This document shows, piece by piece, positions 63,257 to 64,000 of a stretch of 64,000 nucleotides of DNA. This stretch comes from Lacimicrobium sp. SS2-24 (GTDB lineage Bacteria; Pseudomonadota; Gammaproteobacteria; Enterobacterales; Alteromonadaceae): positions 606,933 through 670,932 of the forward strand of contig NZ_NIWW01000001.1 in the NCBI RefSeq assembly GCF_002201535.1, in the 5' to 3' direction. The notes beneath the pieces were generated by a model. It worked only from the letters and a program-made list of their open reading frames with translations, searched no databases and was not told where the DNA came from. Each line of letters starts with the position of its first letter. The stretch's first letter is position 1. Position numbers and translations under genes: made by a program.

Positions 63257-63311
63257 CCCCATCACCTTTCTGATACAACCAAAAGCTTACGCAGCAAACC
63301 GCAAAGCACTG

Positions 63312-63335
63312 TTACACCCCATACAAGGGGTGTAA
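63312..63335. terminator. Hairpin between convergent fur and aminotransferase genes
   Basis: TTACACCCC-atacaa-GGGGTGTAA, a 9-bp perfect stem in the 122-bp spacer between the two stop codons. T-runs are weak, but the position suits a bidirectional terminator. Confidence 0.5.
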
Positions 63336-63378
63336 TCTCTTCCGGGCGGCCATTGGCCTGTGATCACTTACCTGTGCG

Positions 63379-64000
63379 TTAGTAGTGGTATTTTACCTTA
63401 CTGAACAAGCTCTGTGCCTGCTGCCATATCGGCCCGGCCTGACCAGAGCCGACTGCTTTGCCATCCAACTCGACCACCGGTGCCACTTCCTTGCTGGAGC
63501 TGGTCAGCCAGATTTCATCGGCATAGCGTACTTCGTCCATGTGGACCTTACGCACTTCTACCGGTATGTGACCGTCTTTAAGCAGTGCATCAAGCAGAAT
63601 AAAGCGGGTAATGCCGGGCAGAATCTGGTTATCCAACTCAGGGGTAATAACAACCCCCTCTTTCACAATAAAGACATTGCAGGCAGCTGCCTCGGTGAGT
63701 TCATTGTGCTCATTGAACAGTAACACCTCATCCACTGCGGCTTTCTGGCCACTGCGAAAATGCATGATGTTACCCAGCAGCGCCGTGGATTTGATATTGC
63801 ATCGTTTCCAGCGTTTATCCTGCTCAGACACCACCTTGTAGGTGTGCGCCGACTCAATTCGGGCGACAGGCTCTGCGGGGATCTCAAAGGTAAAAGCAAA
63901 TATCGTGGGACTGAGTTGTTGAGGATAGCGGTGAGCACGGTTATCTTCAGTACCGCGGCTGACGTGCAGGTATATGCCCAAATTGCCCGCGCCGTTTTCG
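63379..64000 (-). CDS. dat: D-amino-acid aminotransferase (5' end outside window)
   Basis: PLP class IV aminotransferase, about the last 207 codons. The part seen starts in ENGAGNLGIYLHVSRGTEDN. The PLP lysine is in RCNIKSTALLGNIMHF, and EAAACNVFIVKEGVVITPEL supplies the conserved Glu. ILPGITRFILLDAL, then ADEIWLTSSSKEVAPVVELD and the short C-terminus match D-alanine aminotransferases, which interconvert D-amino acids and 2-oxo acids for peptidoglycan precursors. The branched-chain enzyme is a less likely alternative given the VSRGTEDNRAHRYP segment. The start lies beyond base 64000. Confidence 0.88.
   Translation of the reverse strand, partial: ENGAGNLGIYLHVSRGTEDNRAHRYPQQLSPTIFAFTFEIPAEPVARIESAHTYKVVSEQDKRWKRCNIKSTALLGNIMHFRSGQKAAVDEVLLFNEHNELTEAAACNVFIVKEGVVITPELDNQILPGITRFILLDALLKDGHIPVEVRKVHMDEVRYADEIWLTSSSKEVAPVVELDGKAVGSGQAGPIWQQAQSLFSKVKYHY

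Noticed and set aside
1-64000. CRISPR arrays, prophage or defence island
   Set aside because: No regularly spaced direct repeats, integrases, phage structural genes or recognised defence enzymes were seen; RecBCD is housekeeping.

Overview
The window is a stretch of gammaproteobacterial chromosome. Gene content and order (lolCDE, mfd-csiV, comEC-msbA-lpxK-ycaR-kdsB, recC-recB-recD, rhombosortase, fur) point to the Alteromonadales, probably a marine or brackish Alteromonadaceae. This rests on gene recognition only, with no database comparison. Coding density is high and many neighbours overlap by 1 to 11 bp. I see no rRNA, tRNA, CRISPR array, prophage or transposase gene.

Layout. 1-0.1 kb: start of a divergent ybbA-type ABC ATPase. 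0.1-1.05 kb: tesA and a small Gln/Pro-rich protein closed by a strong terminator. 1.07-3.7 kb: two overlapping amidohydrolase genes, one of which has lost its metal ligands. 3.9-6.1 kb: dusC, a DUF599 membrane protein and an unknown membrane protein. 6.25-9.4 kb: lolCDE (lipoprotein release), divergent from a PilZ gene. 9.5-15.4 kb: PilZ, mfd, csiV and a cobalamin adenosyltransferase on the plus strand. 15.4-20.6 kb: small metabolic genes and a large periplasmic-propeller GGDEF sensor. 20.7-24.8 kb: a two-gene RND efflux pump. 24.9-28.1 kb: an SLC13 transporter overlapping nagZ, and a PilZ gene that looks frameshifted. 28.2-34.9 kb: an envelope cluster (comEC, msbA, lpxK, ycaR, kdsB, SDR). 35-36.8 kb: small orphan genes. 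36.9-45.6 kb: recC-recB-recD. 45.8-50.3 kb: a P-type ATPase, palindromic repeats and an S10 peptidase. 50.6-54.8 kb: a MoxR ATPase / VWA / RDD / secreted protein operon. 54.9-55.2 kb: a non-coding element with terminal inverted repeats. 55.3-64 kb: cysK, a lipoprotein, a CPBP-protease remnant, ggt, an enoyl-CoA hydratase-like gene, rhombosortase, a chemoreceptor, fur, and the 3' part of a D-amino-acid aminotransferase.

How the genes work together. Much of the window serves the cell envelope: lipoprotein sorting (LolCDE), lipid A and Kdo supply (MsbA, LpxK, KdsB), peptidoglycan synthesis and recycling (CsiV, NagZ) and surface-protein processing (RrtA). A second theme is DNA repair and uptake (Mfd, RecBCD, ComEC). 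Cyclic-di-GMP signalling appears as one GGDEF protein and two PilZ proteins, not adjacent to one another.

The most interesting points are the amidohydrolase pair with one apparently non-catalytic partner, the MoxR-VWA-RDD operon with a split RDD protein, the MITE-like element before cysK, the composite palindromes after the P-type ATPase, the frameshifted PilZ gene and the CPBP remnant. None amounts to a clearly new defence or mobile system. Most of the window is conserved core genome.
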